From: Nonomuraea rhodomycinica
Lineage (GTDB): Bacteria > Actinomycetota > Actinomycetes > Streptosporangiales > Streptosporangiaceae
Reading direction: 5' to 3'
Assembly (NCBI RefSeq): GCF_013363995.1
Contig: NZ_JABWGO010000022.1
Span: 1-58,196, forward strand
Length of the DNA: 58,196 nucleotides
Shown here: in pieces, positions 42,022 through 50,664 of the stretch
Position numbering within the stretch: the stretch's first letter is position 1
How the letters are laid out: each line of letters begins with the position of its first letter
Translations under genes and position numbers: made by a program
The notes under the pieces: model-generated
Told to the model about the DNA's origin: nothing
Database searches by the model: none
The model's input: the letters and a program-made list of their open reading frames with translations, nothing else

Positions 42022-43290
42022 ATGTCTCTCACGATCCTGTTCATGCCAGAAAGCGCCTACGGGCCGACCAACAACTGCATCGGCATCGGCGACATCCTCC
42101 GTCGTCGCGGTCACCGCGTCGTGTTCGCCGCCGAGGCGTCCTGGAAGGGCAAGCTGGAGGCCCTCGGCTTCGAGGAGGACCTGGTCGACCTCGCGCCGCC
42201 GGCCGAGGAGGAGCAGGACCCGGGCCAGTTCTGGAAGGACTTCATCCGCGAGACCGCGCCCGAGTACCGCAAGAGCACGCTGGAGCAGCTGGAGACGGTC
42301 ACCAAGCCGATCTGGGAGTCGCTCATCGACGGCGTGAAGTACTGCGAGCCGCAGCTCAAGGCGATCATCGAGCGGGTCCAGCCGGACGTCATCGTCGAGG
42401 ACAACGTCATCACGTTCCCGGCCCTGCTCACCGCGGGCCGCAAGTTCGTCCGCATCGTCTCCTGCAACCCGCTGGAGGTGCGCGGCGAGAACGTCGCGCC
42501 GGTCTTCTCCGGCCTGCCCGCCGACGACCGCGCCGAGTGGGACGCCTTCCGCGCCGAGTACGAGCGCACCCACCGCGAGCTGTGGACGGCCTTCAACGAG
42601 TGGTGCGTCGAGCAGGGCACCGAGCCGCTGCCCGACCTCGACTTCATCCACCAGGGCGACCTGAACCTCTACGTCTACCCGGAGATCCTCGACTACACCG
42701 CCGAGCGCCCGCTCGGCCCCACGTGGCACCGGCTCGACTCGTCCGTCCGCGAGACCGACGAGCCGTTCGAGCTGCCCTTCCAGCGGGGCGAGGGCGCGCT
42801 GGTCTACTTCTCGCTCGGCTCGCTCGGCTCGTCCGACGTGGAGCTGATGCAGCGGGTGATCGACGTGCTGGCCACCACCCCGCACCAGTACATCGTCTCC
42901 AAGGGCCCGCTGCACGAGGAGATCAAGCTCGCCGACAACATGTGGGGCGCCGAGTTCCTGCCGCAGACGAAGATCATCCCGCTCTGCGACCTGGTCATCA
43001 CCCACGGCGGCAACAACACCACCACCGAGGCCGCGCACTTCGGCAAGCCGATGATCCTGCTGCCGCTGTTCTGGGACCAGTACGACAACGCCCAGCGCGT
43101 CCACGAGCTCGGCTACGGCGTCCGGCTGTCCACCTACGCCTTCACGGACGAGGAGCTGACGGGCGCCGTCGAGCGGCTGCTCGGCGACGCCGGGCTGCGC
43201 GCCCGGCTGGCGGCGGCCGGCGAGGAGATCCGCCGCCGCGACGGCCTGCGCAAGGCGGCCGACCTCATCGAGCGGCTCGGCCAGGAATAG
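42022..43290 (+). CDS. UGT-type (GT1 family) glycosyltransferase
   Basis: 422-residue GT-B fold enzyme that transfers a sugar from a nucleotide donor to a small molecule. The N-terminal acceptor domain begins LTILFMPESAYGPTNNCIGI, and the C-terminal donor domain has YFSLGSLGSSDVELMQ and the UGT signature VITHGGNNTTTEAAHFGKPM followed by LFWDQYDNAQRV. Unlike most bacterial macrolide transferases, a long acidic stretch (DLAPPAEEEQDPGQFW) follows the first domain strands. The ATG at 42022 has GGAG 7 nt upstream. It is cotranscribed with an aldehyde dehydrogenase. Acceptor unknown. Confidence 0.9.
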   Translation: MSLTILFMPESAYGPTNNCIGIGDILRRRGHRVVFAAEASWKGKLEALGFEEDLVDLAPPAEEEQDPGQFWKDFIRETAPEYRKSTLEQLETVTKPIWESLIDGVKYCEPQLKAIIERVQPDVIVEDNVITFPALLTAGRKFVRIVSCNPLEVRGENVAPVFSGLPADDRAEWDAFRAEYERTHRELWTAFNEWCVEQGTEPLPDLDFIHQGDLNLYVYPEILDYTAERPLGPTWHRLDSSVRETDEPFELPFQRGEGALVYFSLGSLGSSDVELMQRVIDVLATTPHQYIVSKGPLHEEIKLADNMWGAEFLPQTKIIPLCDLVITHGGNNTTTEAAHFGKPMILLPLFWDQYDNAQRVHELGYGVRLSTYAFTDEELTGAVERLLGDAGLRARLAAAGEEIRRRDGLRKAADLIERLGQE

Positions 43291-43342
43291 CCGGGCCGGC
43301 AACGACGACCGGGCCGGCGAGAGCCGGCCAGGAGCGAGAACC

Positions 43343-44740
43343 ATGCGTGAACTGATCAACCCGGCGACCGGCGACCTGACGGACCGCGTCCCGGACACCC
43401 CCGTCGAGAACGTGGCGGCGGCCGTCGCCACCGCCCGCGCCGCCTTCGCCGAATGGGCGGAGGCGACCCCGGGCGAGCGCGCGCGGCTGCTGCTGCGCGT
43501 GGCCGACCTGGTGGAGGCCGACAGCGACGAGCTGACCCGGCTGGAGGTGGAGGACACCGGCAAGCCGGCCGCCGTCGTGCGCGACGGCGAGCTGCCGTTC
43601 GCCGTCGACAACCTGCGTTTCTTCGCGGGCGCGGCGCGCTCGCTGGAGGGCACGGGCGCCGGGGTGTTCAGCCGCGGCTACACCTCGATCATGGTGCGCC
43701 GGCCCGTCGGGGTGGTCGGCTCGATCGCCCCGTGGAACTTCCCGCTGGTCATGGCGATCTGGAAGCTGGGGCCGGCCGTCGCCGCGGGCAACGCCGTGGT
43801 GATCAAGCCGGCCCCGCAGACGCCGCGCACCACGCTGCGCCTGGCGGAGCTGTTCGCCGAGGCGGGCGCCCCCCGTGGCCTGGTGCAGGTCGTCACGGGC
43901 GACGCCGAGGTGGGCGAGGCGCTGGTCACCGACCCGGGCGTGGACATGGTGAGCGTCACGGGCTCCACCGAGACCGGCCGGGCCGTCATGACCGGCGCGG
44001 CCCGGACGCTGAAGCGGGTCCACCTGGAGCTCGGCGGCAAGGCGCCCGCGCTGGTGTTCGACGACGCCGACCTCGGCGCCATGGCCGCGGGCGTGGCGAT
44101 GGGCGCGACGTACAACTCGGGCCAGGACTGCACGGCGGCCACCCGCGTGTACGTCGACCGCCGCGTCCACGACGAGGCGATCGAGGCGATTCGGGCGACT
44201 CTTGCCGAAATCGTGACCGGAGATCCGTGGGATCCGGCCACCGACATCGGGCCGCTCATCTCGGCCGCGCACCGTGATCGCGTACACGGGTTCGTGCAGC
44301 GTGCGGCCGGGAAGGTGCTCCAGGGCGGCGCCCCGGCCGAGGGTCCCGGCTTCTACTACCCGCCCACGCTCGTGGCCGGGGTGGATCAGAAGAGCGATAT
44401 CGTTCAAGGGGAACTTTTCGGTCCTGTCCTCGTGGTCCTGCCCTTCGACGGCGAGGACGAGGCGGTCCGGCTCGCCAACGACACGCGCTACGGCCTGGCC
44501 TCCTCGGTGTGGTCGCGCGACGTCGCCCGGGCGATGCGGGTCTCGCACCGTCTCGACGTGGGTGTGACGTGGGTGAACGACCACCTGCCCATCGCGAGCG
44601 AGGCCCCGCACGGCGGGGTCAAGGGCAGCGGGTTCGGCAAGGACATGAGCCAGGAGGCGGTGCAGGAATACGCGGTGACCCGTCACCTGATGGTCAAGCA
44701 CGCGGCGCCGGCGGAGCGGGACTCGTTCCGGCCCGCCTGA
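43343..44740 (+). CDS. Aldehyde dehydrogenase (aminobutyraldehyde/betaine-aldehyde type)
   Basis: 465-residue NAD(P)-dependent aldehyde dehydrogenase. APWNFPLVMAIWKLGPA (cofactor site), VTGSTETGRAV, the general base Glu229 in LELGGKAPAL, the nucleophile Cys263 in NSGQDCTAATR and EAPHGGVKGSGFGKDMSQEA near the C-terminus place it with amine-derived aldehyde oxidising enzymes such as gamma-aminobutyraldehyde dehydrogenase. The ATG at 43343 follows AGGAGCGA. It lies 52 bp after the glycosyltransferase and downstream of a polyamine-type importer, which fits oxidation of an amine-derived aldehyde, though no aminotransferase or oxidase is present. Confidence 0.92.
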   Translation: MRELINPATGDLTDRVPDTPVENVAAAVATARAAFAEWAEATPGERARLLLRVADLVEADSDELTRLEVEDTGKPAAVVRDGELPFAVDNLRFFAGAARSLEGTGAGVFSRGYTSIMVRRPVGVVGSIAPWNFPLVMAIWKLGPAVAAGNAVVIKPAPQTPRTTLRLAELFAEAGAPRGLVQVVTGDAEVGEALVTDPGVDMVSVTGSTETGRAVMTGAARTLKRVHLELGGKAPALVFDDADLGAMAAGVAMGATYNSGQDCTAATRVYVDRRVHDEAIEAIRATLAEIVTGDPWDPATDIGPLISAAHRDRVHGFVQRAAGKVLQGGAPAEGPGFYYPPTLVAGVDQKSDIVQGELFGPVLVVLPFDGEDEAVRLANDTRYGLASSVWSRDVARAMRVSHRLDVGVTWVNDHLPIASEAPHGGVKGSGFGKDMSQEAVQEYAVTRHLMVKHAAPAERDSFRPA

Positions 44741-44768
44741 AGAGACGCCTAAGAAGACGCGCGGTGAT

Positions 44769-44798
44769 ATGCGACCCAAATGGCACGTCTGGTCGCAT
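44769..44798. promoter_or_regulatory. Inverted repeat upstream of conservon 2
   Basis: ATGCGACC (44769-44776) and GGTCGCAT (44791-44798) are separated by 14 bp, between the aldehyde dehydrogenase stop and the second kinase gene. Possible operator; a terminator is less likely because the loop is long and there is no T-tract. The remaining leader to 44926 holds no gene. Confidence 0.5.
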
Positions 44799-44926
44799 TT
44801 GATGGGATATGTCCGGTTGGCTGATCTGGTACGGGTTGTGTTCCAATTACCCAGCCCGCACAAATCCCATGCGCCCCAAGCGTGTCAGATTTTTCGAGCA
44901 CGTACGGCGAGAGGTTGCGAGAGTCA

Positions 44927-47900
44927 GTGAGGACCGATAACCCCAGGCACACCAGGCCGGAGGAGTACACAGGCGGCCGGTTCCGGCTGGGGAACTGGCG
45001 CGTGCGCACCAGGCTGGTCGCGCTGATCCTCATCCCGACCGTCGTCGGCGTGCTCCTCGCCGGCGTCCAGCTGGCCAACTCGATCGGCACCAGCGCCGAG
45101 TACCGCCGGCTCACCCAGATCGCCGAGCTGGTGCAGTCCGTCGGCGCGATGTCCGACGAGCTCGGCAAGGAGCGGACGCTCACGGCCTGGTACATCGCCG
45201 AGGGCCGCCGCTCCGCCCGCCGGGCCCAGCTCAACACCCAGCGCGACGCGGTCAACACGGTGCGCAAGCGCGTCCTGGCGGCCGTGTCGGCGCTCGACCC
45301 CGCGCACTCGCCGCGCACCCTGGCAGAGGCGGAGGAGATCCGCCGCTGGCTCACCGGCCTCGACGGCCTGCGCCAGTCGATCGGCCAGACCGGCAGCGCC
45401 CCGCCCCGAGCCGCCCTGCGCACCTTCAGCTCCATGATCGAGGTCATGAGCAAGCTCCAGGACGAGCTGGCCGGCGGCACCGACGACGACGCCATCGGCG
45501 CGGACGTCGTCGCCCTCGGCGCCCTCCAGCGGGCCAAGGAAGAGGTCTCCCGCCAGCAGGGCATCCTCGTCGTCGCCCTCGTGGAACGCAAGCTCGACTA
45601 CGACGACCTGTCCGACTTCCTCGGCTCCTGGAACCGTCAGCAGCAGGAGCTCACCACCTTCGAGGAAGAGGCCCGCGCCGACGACCTCAAGGCGTACCGC
45701 AAGAACATGCGCGGCCTGCAGATCGACCGCGCCGACGCCATGCGCCAGCGCGCCCTGGCCCAGCTGCGCGAGTACAAGCTCATCCGCGACCTCGACATCA
45801 CCGCCACCCCGCGCCGCGAACTCAACCTCTGGCACGAGAGCACCTCGCTCCAGGTCAGCGCCCTGCGCAAGGTCGAGGACGGCCTGACGACCCGGATCGT
45901 GACCGAGACCCGCGAGCTGAGCGACTCCGAGCAGCGCAGCGCCATCATCTCCGGCGCGATGATCCTCGCGCTGCTGCTCCTCGTCCTGGTCATCACCACC
46001 CGCGTGGCCGGTTCGCTGGTGCGCCCGCTGCGCCGCCTGCGCGCCGAGGCGCTCCAGGTCGCCACCACCCGGCTGCCCGAGACCGTCCGCGTGCTGCGCG
46101 AGTCGGGCGAGGGCGCCGCGCTGCCCGAGGTGCCCTCGATCGGCGTCAACACCCGCGACGAGATCGGGGAAGTGGCCCGGGCCTTCGACGAGGTCCACCG
46201 CGAGGCGATCCGGCTGGCCGGCGACGAGGCCAAGCTGCGCGCCAACGTCAACGCCATGTTCGTCAACCTCTCCCGCCGCAGCCAGACGCTGGTCGAGCGG
46301 CAGCTCCAGCTCATCGAGGGCCTGGAGCAGGGCGAGGAGGACGAGAACCGGCTCGCCAACCTGTTCCGGCTCGACCACCTGGCCACCCGCATGCGGCGCA
46401 ACAGCGAGAACCTCCTGGTCCTCGCCGGCCAGGAGGCCGCCCGCAAGTGGAGCGAGCCGGTGCCGCTGGTCGACGTCGCCCGCGCCTCGCTGTCCGAGGT
46501 CGAGAACTACGAGCGGGTCCAGATCCAGATCCCCTCGAACGTGCAGATCGCCGGACCGGCCGTCACCGACGCCGTCCACCTGCTCGCCGAGCTGATCGAG
46601 AACGCCATCTCCTTCTCCCCGCGTGAGAGCAAGGTGCAGGTCACGAGCTCGGCCGTCGACGGCGGCGTGCTCGTGACGATCAACGACCTGGGCATCGGCA
46701 TGTCGGCCGACGAGCTGGCCGAGGCCAACTGGCGGCTGGCCAACCCGCCGGTGGTGGACGTCGCCGTCTCCCGCCGCATGGGCCTGTTCGTGGTCGGCCG
46801 CCTGGCCCTGCGCCACGGCGTCGGCGTCCAGCTGCGCATGCGCGAGACCGGCGGCCTGAGCGCCCTGGTCATGCTGCCCAACACGCTGATCGTGGGCGCC
46901 CAGGGCGCGGGCGGCGTGCCGCAGCAGCGCGGCCAGTACGAGGCGTTCACCGACTTCGACCCGAGCATGTTCGGCGAGCCCTCCTTCGAGGGCGCGGCCT
47001 CCAACGGCAGCGGCGCCTACGCCTCGCCGACGGCCGCGGCCGACCCCCGCTCCGACGCGCCGGTCGACACCGAATGGCCCGGCTCGCTGCCCGCACCCGG
47101 CACCGGCAACTGGCCCTCGTTCGCCGAGGAGCAGCCGCGGCCGGACGAGCCGCGCTGGCCCGGCTTCGGCGACGAGCAGCCGGCCGCCGCGCAGGAGGAC
47201 CGCTGGGGTTCGTTCGCCGACCCGGCGCCCGCGCAGGAGGAGCGCTGGGGTTCGTTCGCCGACCCGGCGCCCGCGCAGGAGGAGCGCTGGGGTTCCTTCG
47301 CCGACCCGGCGCCCGCCCAGGACGTGCCCAACTGGCCGTCCTTCGCCACCGAGCCGCCTCCGATGCGCGAGGAGCCGGAGACGCGCTGGCCGTCGTTCGG
47401 CGAGCAGCCGGCCGCCTCGCTGTTCACCCCCGCCGAGCCGGCCCGCCCGTACGGCGACGACCCGTCCCGCCCGCCGTTCGGCGACGAGCCGCCCAGGCCG
47501 TCCTTCGGCGACGAGCCGTCCCGCTCCCCGTTCGGCGACGAGCCGTCCAGGCCGTCCTTCGGTGACGAGCCGTCCCGGTCGGCCTTCGGCGACGACGGCG
47601 GCTCGCCCTTCGGCGACGAGTACCGCTGGCCGTCCTTCGCCGAGACGGTCAAGCCGGCCGACTCCTTCGCGCCCAACGGGCAGCAGGGCTTCGACCCGTT
47701 CGGCCCGGGCGAGTACTCCTCGCAGGACATGACCGGCCCGCTGCCGGTCGTCCGCACCTCGGCGATGGAGCCGCCGAGCGAGGAGTTCCTGCCGATCTTC
47801 TCGTCGGTGGGCTCCGACTGGTTCCGCAAGCCCGACCCCGAGGTGCTGCGCCCGCGTGAGCAGGAGCCCGAGGAGTCGGAGACGGCCGTGCAGCCCGCGG

Positions 47901-48298
47901 TGCGCCTCGACGGCCCGCCGCCGGCGCCGCCGCTGCCCAAGCGAGGCGCGCCGGACGCCCAGCCGGAGAGCCTGAGCCCCTCCGGCCTGCCGCGCCGCCG
48001 TCCCGGCGAGTCCGGTGCGGGCGCCGCGTGGTCGTCGCCCGCCGACAGCGGCTTCCAGGCCGCCCAGGCCGCGGCCCAGCCCGCGCAGGGTGGCACGACG
48101 TCCTCGGGCCTGCCCCGCCGCGTGCCGAAGGCCAACCTGGTGCCCGGCACGGCGAGCCTGGCCGAGCCCCAGGTGCAGTCACCCGCGCCACAGATCTCTC
48201 CCGACAGGTTGCGGAGCCGGCTCTCCAGCTTCCAACAGGGTGTACGGCAAGGCCGCGCGTTCACCCGCGGAGAAGGGAACGAGGAGGAGGAGAAATGA
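44927..48298 (+). CDS. cvnA: Conservon 2 sensor kinase with NIT-like input domain (CvnA)
   Basis: 1123 residues from GTG 44927, chosen because its context (GAGAGGTTGCG...GTGAG) matches the start of the conservon 3 kinase; GTG 44882 is in frame but unsupported. TM1 ~30-50, extracellular NIT-like helical domain with LQRAKEEVSRQQG, TM2 ~339-360, HAMP, kinase core with FRLDHLATRMRRNSENLLVL (His484), N box LIENAISFSP (Asn559) and G1 box DLGIGM (Asp587). The long tail carries three 14-residue repeats (RWGSFADPAPAQEE) and several FGDEPSRxx units, then EEFLPIFSSVGSDWF, PKANLVPG and FQQG motifs. It overlaps cvnB by 4 bp (ATGA). Confidence 0.94.
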   Translation: MRTDNPRHTRPEEYTGGRFRLGNWRVRTRLVALILIPTVVGVLLAGVQLANSIGTSAEYRRLTQIAELVQSVGAMSDELGKERTLTAWYIAEGRRSARRAQLNTQRDAVNTVRKRVLAAVSALDPAHSPRTLAEAEEIRRWLTGLDGLRQSIGQTGSAPPRAALRTFSSMIEVMSKLQDELAGGTDDDAIGADVVALGALQRAKEEVSRQQGILVVALVERKLDYDDLSDFLGSWNRQQQELTTFEEEARADDLKAYRKNMRGLQIDRADAMRQRALAQLREYKLIRDLDITATPRRELNLWHESTSLQVSALRKVEDGLTTRIVTETRELSDSEQRSAIISGAMILALLLLVLVITTRVAGSLVRPLRRLRAEALQVATTRLPETVRVLRESGEGAALPEVPSIGVNTRDEIGEVARAFDEVHREAIRLAGDEAKLRANVNAMFVNLSRRSQTLVERQLQLIEGLEQGEEDENRLANLFRLDHLATRMRRNSENLLVLAGQEAARKWSEPVPLVDVARASLSEVENYERVQIQIPSNVQIAGPAVTDAVHLLAELIENAISFSPRESKVQVTSSAVDGGVLVTINDLGIGMSADELAEANWRLANPPVVDVAVSRRMGLFVVGRLALRHGVGVQLRMRETGGLSALVMLPNTLIVGAQGAGGVPQQRGQYEAFTDFDPSMFGEPSFEGAASNGSGAYASPTAAADPRSDAPVDTEWPGSLPAPGTGNWPSFAEEQPRPDEPRWPGFGDEQPAAAQEDRWGSFADPAPAQEERWGSFADPAPAQEERWGSFADPAPAQDVPNWPSFATEPPPMREEPETRWPSFGEQPAASLFTPAEPARPYGDDPSRPPFGDEPPRPSFGDEPSRSPFGDEPSRPSFGDEPSRSAFGDDGGSPFGDEYRWPSFAETVKPADSFAPNGQQGFDPFGPGEYSSQDMTGPLPVVRTSAMEPPSEEFLPIFSSVGSDWFRKPDPEVLRPREQEPEESETAVQPAVRLDGPPPAPPLPKRGAPDAQPESLSPSGLPRRRPGESGAGAAWSSPADSGFQAAQAAAQPAQGGTTSSGLPRRVPKANLVPGTASLAEPQVQSPAPQISPDRLRSRLSSFQQGVRQGRAFTRGEGNEEEEK
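47201..47326 (+). repeat. Three 42-bp tandem repeats in the conservon 2 kinase tail
   Basis: Units begin at 47201, 47243 and 47285 and encode RWGSFADPAPAQEE (third copy ends QDV). A second, 27-bp family (FGDEPSRPS/FGDEPSRSP) occupies about 47470-47600. Confidence 0.9.
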
Positions 48299-48717
48299 GA
48301 GAACTGAGCCAGGGAGCGCGTGGCATCAGTTGGCTGATCACTGACTTCGTCAACAACGTGCCGGGAGTCGCGCACACCGTCGTGGTCTCGTCGGACGGTC
48401 TGCCACTGGCGTTCTCCGAGGGTTTCCCGAAGGACCGGGCGGACCAGCTCGCCGCGGTCGCCTCGGGTGTCATCAGCCTGACGCAGGGCGCGGCCCGTGT
48501 CTTCGAGGGCGGCATGGTCACCCAGACCGTCATCGAGATGCAGCGCGGCCTGTTGATGATCATGTCGATCAGCGACGGCTCCTGTTTGGCTGTGCTGGCC
48601 GCGCCCGATTGTGACATGGGCCTGGTGGCCTACCAGATGACGCTGCTCGTCGAGCGCGCGGGTCAGGTGCTCACGCCTGCCGTACGCGCCGAGCTGCAGG
48701 CGGCCCGCCCCCGTTAG
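48295..48717 (+). CDS. cvnB: Roadblock/LC7-domain protein of conservon 2 (CvnB)
   Basis: 140 residues, roadblock/LC7 fold: SWLITDFVNNVPGVAHTVVV, RVFEGGMVTQTVIEMQRGLL, CDMGLVAYQMTLLVERAGQV. The ATG at 48295 overlaps the kinase stop (ATGA) and has AGGAGGAG just upstream. It closely resembles the conservon 1 and 3 copies in the same position. Expected partner of CvnD and link to the kinase. Confidence 0.95.
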   Translation: MRELSQGARGISWLITDFVNNVPGVAHTVVVSSDGLPLAFSEGFPKDRADQLAAVASGVISLTQGAARVFEGGMVTQTVIEMQRGLLMIMSISDGSCLAVLAAPDCDMGLVAYQMTLLVERAGQVLTPAVRAELQAARPR

Positions 48718-48736
48718 CGGGCGGTGACAGGAGAAG

Positions 48737-49141
48737 ATGGTGTCAGGTCAGGGTTGGGCTGGTGATAGCACTCCGCCGCATCCGGCGGCTCCACGTCCGC
48801 AGAAGTCGAGCTCCTTGGTACGGCCCTATGCCGTGACCGGGGGGCGCACGGCGCCGCGGATGAAGTTCGCCATGGAGGCGCTGGTGTCCTCCGTGACGTC
48901 GGAATACCAAGACATATCACTGCTGAGTCCGGAGTATCAGGCGATCATTCAACTGACCCGGAACGTCAGGTCGGTTGCTGAGATCTCGGCCCTCTTACGC
49001 CAGCCTCTGGGCGTGGTCCGGGTGCTGATCGCCGACATGGCGTCCGAAGGCCTGATCCGCGTGCACCAGCCTGCGCTGGACGCGGGAAAGCCGGACCTCA
49101 ACTTGCTCGAAAGGGTGCTCAGTGGACTTCGCAGGCTCTAG
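48737..49141 (+). CDS. cvnC: DUF742 protein of conservon 2 (CvnC)
   Basis: 134-residue DUF742 protein with an extra Pro-rich N-terminal segment (GDSTPPHPAAPRPQKSSS) before RPYAVTGGRTAPRMKFAMEA. The winged-helix-like half is NVRSVAEISALLRQPLGVVR followed by VLIADMASEGLIRVHQPALD. The ATG at 48737 follows AGGAG closely. The end LNLLERVLSGLRRL overlaps cvnD by 20 bp, as in conservon 1. Confidence 0.93.
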   Translation: MVSGQGWAGDSTPPHPAAPRPQKSSSLVRPYAVTGGRTAPRMKFAMEALVSSVTSEYQDISLLSPEYQAIIQLTRNVRSVAEISALLRQPLGVVRVLIADMASEGLIRVHQPALDAGKPDLNLLERVLSGLRRL

Positions 49142-49700
49142 CGCCGGGCTGACCTCGACGAAGATCGTCGTGGCCGGCGGGTTCGGCGTGGGCAAGACGA
49201 CGTTCGTGGGTGCGGTCTCGGAGATCCTCCCGCTCACCACGGAGGCGGTGATGACGGACGCGTCGGCAGGGGTCGACGACGTCTCGCTCACCCCGAACAA
49301 GACCACCACGACCGTCGCCATGGACTTCGGCCGTGTCTCGCTGGACCGGGACCTGATCCTCTACCTGTTCGGCACGCCCGGACAGCACCGGTTCTGGTTC
49401 ATGTGGGACGACCTGGTGCGCGGCGCGATCGGGGCCGTGGTGCTCGCGGACACGCGGCGCCTGGCCGACAGCTTCCCCGCGATCGACTACTTCGAGGAGG
49501 CGAAGCTGCCGTTCGTCATCGGCATCAACGGCTGGGACGGGCAGTTCAACCACCACGACGACGAGATCCGCGAGGCGCTGTCGCTGGGCTCGCACATCCC
49601 GATCGTGCGGCTGGACGCCCGCGTCCGCGACTCGGTGAAGAGCACGCTGATCACGCTGGTCGAGCACGCGCTCACGCGGCACAGCCACCTGCCCGCCTGA
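49122..49700 (+). CDS. cvnD: Small GTPase-like protein of conservon 2 (CvnD)
   Basis: 192-residue MglA/Ras-like protein: P-loop GGFGVGKTTF, FGTPGQHRFWFMWDD, NGWDGQF. The GTG at 49122 lies inside cvnC. It is nearly identical to the conservon 1 protein through about residue 145 and then diverges (NHHDDEIREALSLGSHIPIV), suggesting a shared nucleotide core with a pathway-specific C-terminus. A strong terminator follows. Confidence 0.95.
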   Translation: MDFAGSSAGLTSTKIVVAGGFGVGKTTFVGAVSEILPLTTEAVMTDASAGVDDVSLTPNKTTTTVAMDFGRVSLDRDLILYLFGTPGQHRFWFMWDDLVRGAIGAVVLADTRRLADSFPAIDYFEEAKLPFVIGINGWDGQFNHHDDEIREALSLGSHIPIVRLDARVRDSVKSTLITLVEHALTRHSHLPA

Positions 49701-49732
49701 CACCTGGCGCGGAGGACCCCGCCCGTACGACA

Positions 49733-49764
49733 GACGCCGCCGGACCACGGTCCGGCGGCGTCTC
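49733..49764. terminator. Bidirectional terminator between conservon 2 and the ABC importer
   Basis: AGACGCCGCCGGACC and its exact reverse complement, separated by only AC, form a 15-bp stem between two converging operons. Confidence 0.85.
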
Positions 49765-49781
49765 GTCGTTCCAGGAGCGGG

Positions 49782-50561
49782 TCAGGCGGGGGTCGCGACG
49801 TCCACCCCGCGCACCAGGCGGCCGACCTCGGCCCGCAGGCGCACGAAGTCCGGGTGCTCCCGGGTGGTGATCTGGTCGCGCGGCCCCGGCAGGTCCACCC
49901 GCAGGTCGCCCACCACGTGCGCGGGCGCCTTGGACAGCACCACGACGCGGTCGCCGACGTAGACGCTCTCGTCGATGTCGTGGGTGATGAGCACGATCGT
50001 CATGCGGTGGTGGCCGCGCACCTTGAGGACGAGGTCCTCCAGGTCCTCGCGGGTCTGGGCGTCCACCGAGCCGAACGGCTCGTCCATGAGCATGAGGCTG
50101 GGCCGGTAGGCCAGGGCGCGGGCGATCGCGACCCGCTGCTGCATGCCGCCGGAGAGCTGGAAGGGGTACTTCTCGGCGGCGCCGAGCAGGCCCACCGACT
50201 CCAGCGCCTCCTGGGCCGCCTCCCGCCGGGCGCGCTTGTCCATGTCCCTGCGGCGCAGCGGCAGCGCGACGTTGTCGGCCACCGACATCCAGGGGAACAA
50301 GGAGCGGCTGTAGTCCTGGAAGACCACGGCCAGGTTGTCGGGCGTCTGGCGCACCAGCTTGCCGTCGACCCGGATCTCGCCGCCCGTGGGGGTGATCAGT
50401 CCGGCGATCGAGCGGAGCAGCGTGGACTTGCCGCATCCGGAGGGGCCCACGATGCACAGGAGCTCGCCCTCGGCGACGCTGAGCTTGAGCCCGTCGATCG
50501 CGCGGTGCTCGTTGGGACTGCCGGGACCGTAAACGTGCGTGAGGTTGTCTATCTCGAGCAA
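49782..50561 (-). CDS. ABC importer ATPase (nitrate/sulfonate/taurine type)
   Basis: 259-residue SsuB/TauB/NrtD-like ATPase. Walker A GPSGCGKST, Q-loop VFQDYSRSLFPWM, signature LSGGMQQRVAIARAL, Walker B LMLMDEPFGSVD and H-loop LITHDIDESV are complete. Start TTG at 50561 with AGGAC upstream. It lies 103 bp downstream of the amidohydrolase gene on the same strand, so it is probably the last gene of the importer operon or has a weak promoter of its own. Confidence 0.93.
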   Translation of the reverse strand: MLEIDNLTHVYGPGSPNEHRAIDGLKLSVAEGELLCIVGPSGCGKSTLLRSIAGLITPTGGEIRVDGKLVRQTPDNLAVVFQDYSRSLFPWMSVADNVALPLRRRDMDKRARREAAQEALESVGLLGAAEKYPFQLSGGMQQRVAIARALAYRPSLMLMDEPFGSVDAQTREDLEDLVLKVRGHHRMTIVLITHDIDESVYVGDRVVVLSKAPAHVVGDLRVDLPGPRDQITTREHPDFVRLRAEVGRLVRGVDVATPA

Positions 50562-50664
50562 GTGACGTCCTAGGACAGGCGAATCCGGAGATGAGGAGAT
50601 AACAGGCTGACTGTACCGAAGTCAGGGATGGTTGAACATCAGGATGGTCGTTCCCGGCGCCTGC

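Noticed and set aside
44882..44926. Longer N-terminus for the conservon 2 kinase from GTG 44882
   Set aside because: No ribosome binding site; the context around GTG 44927 matches the conservon 3 kinase start.
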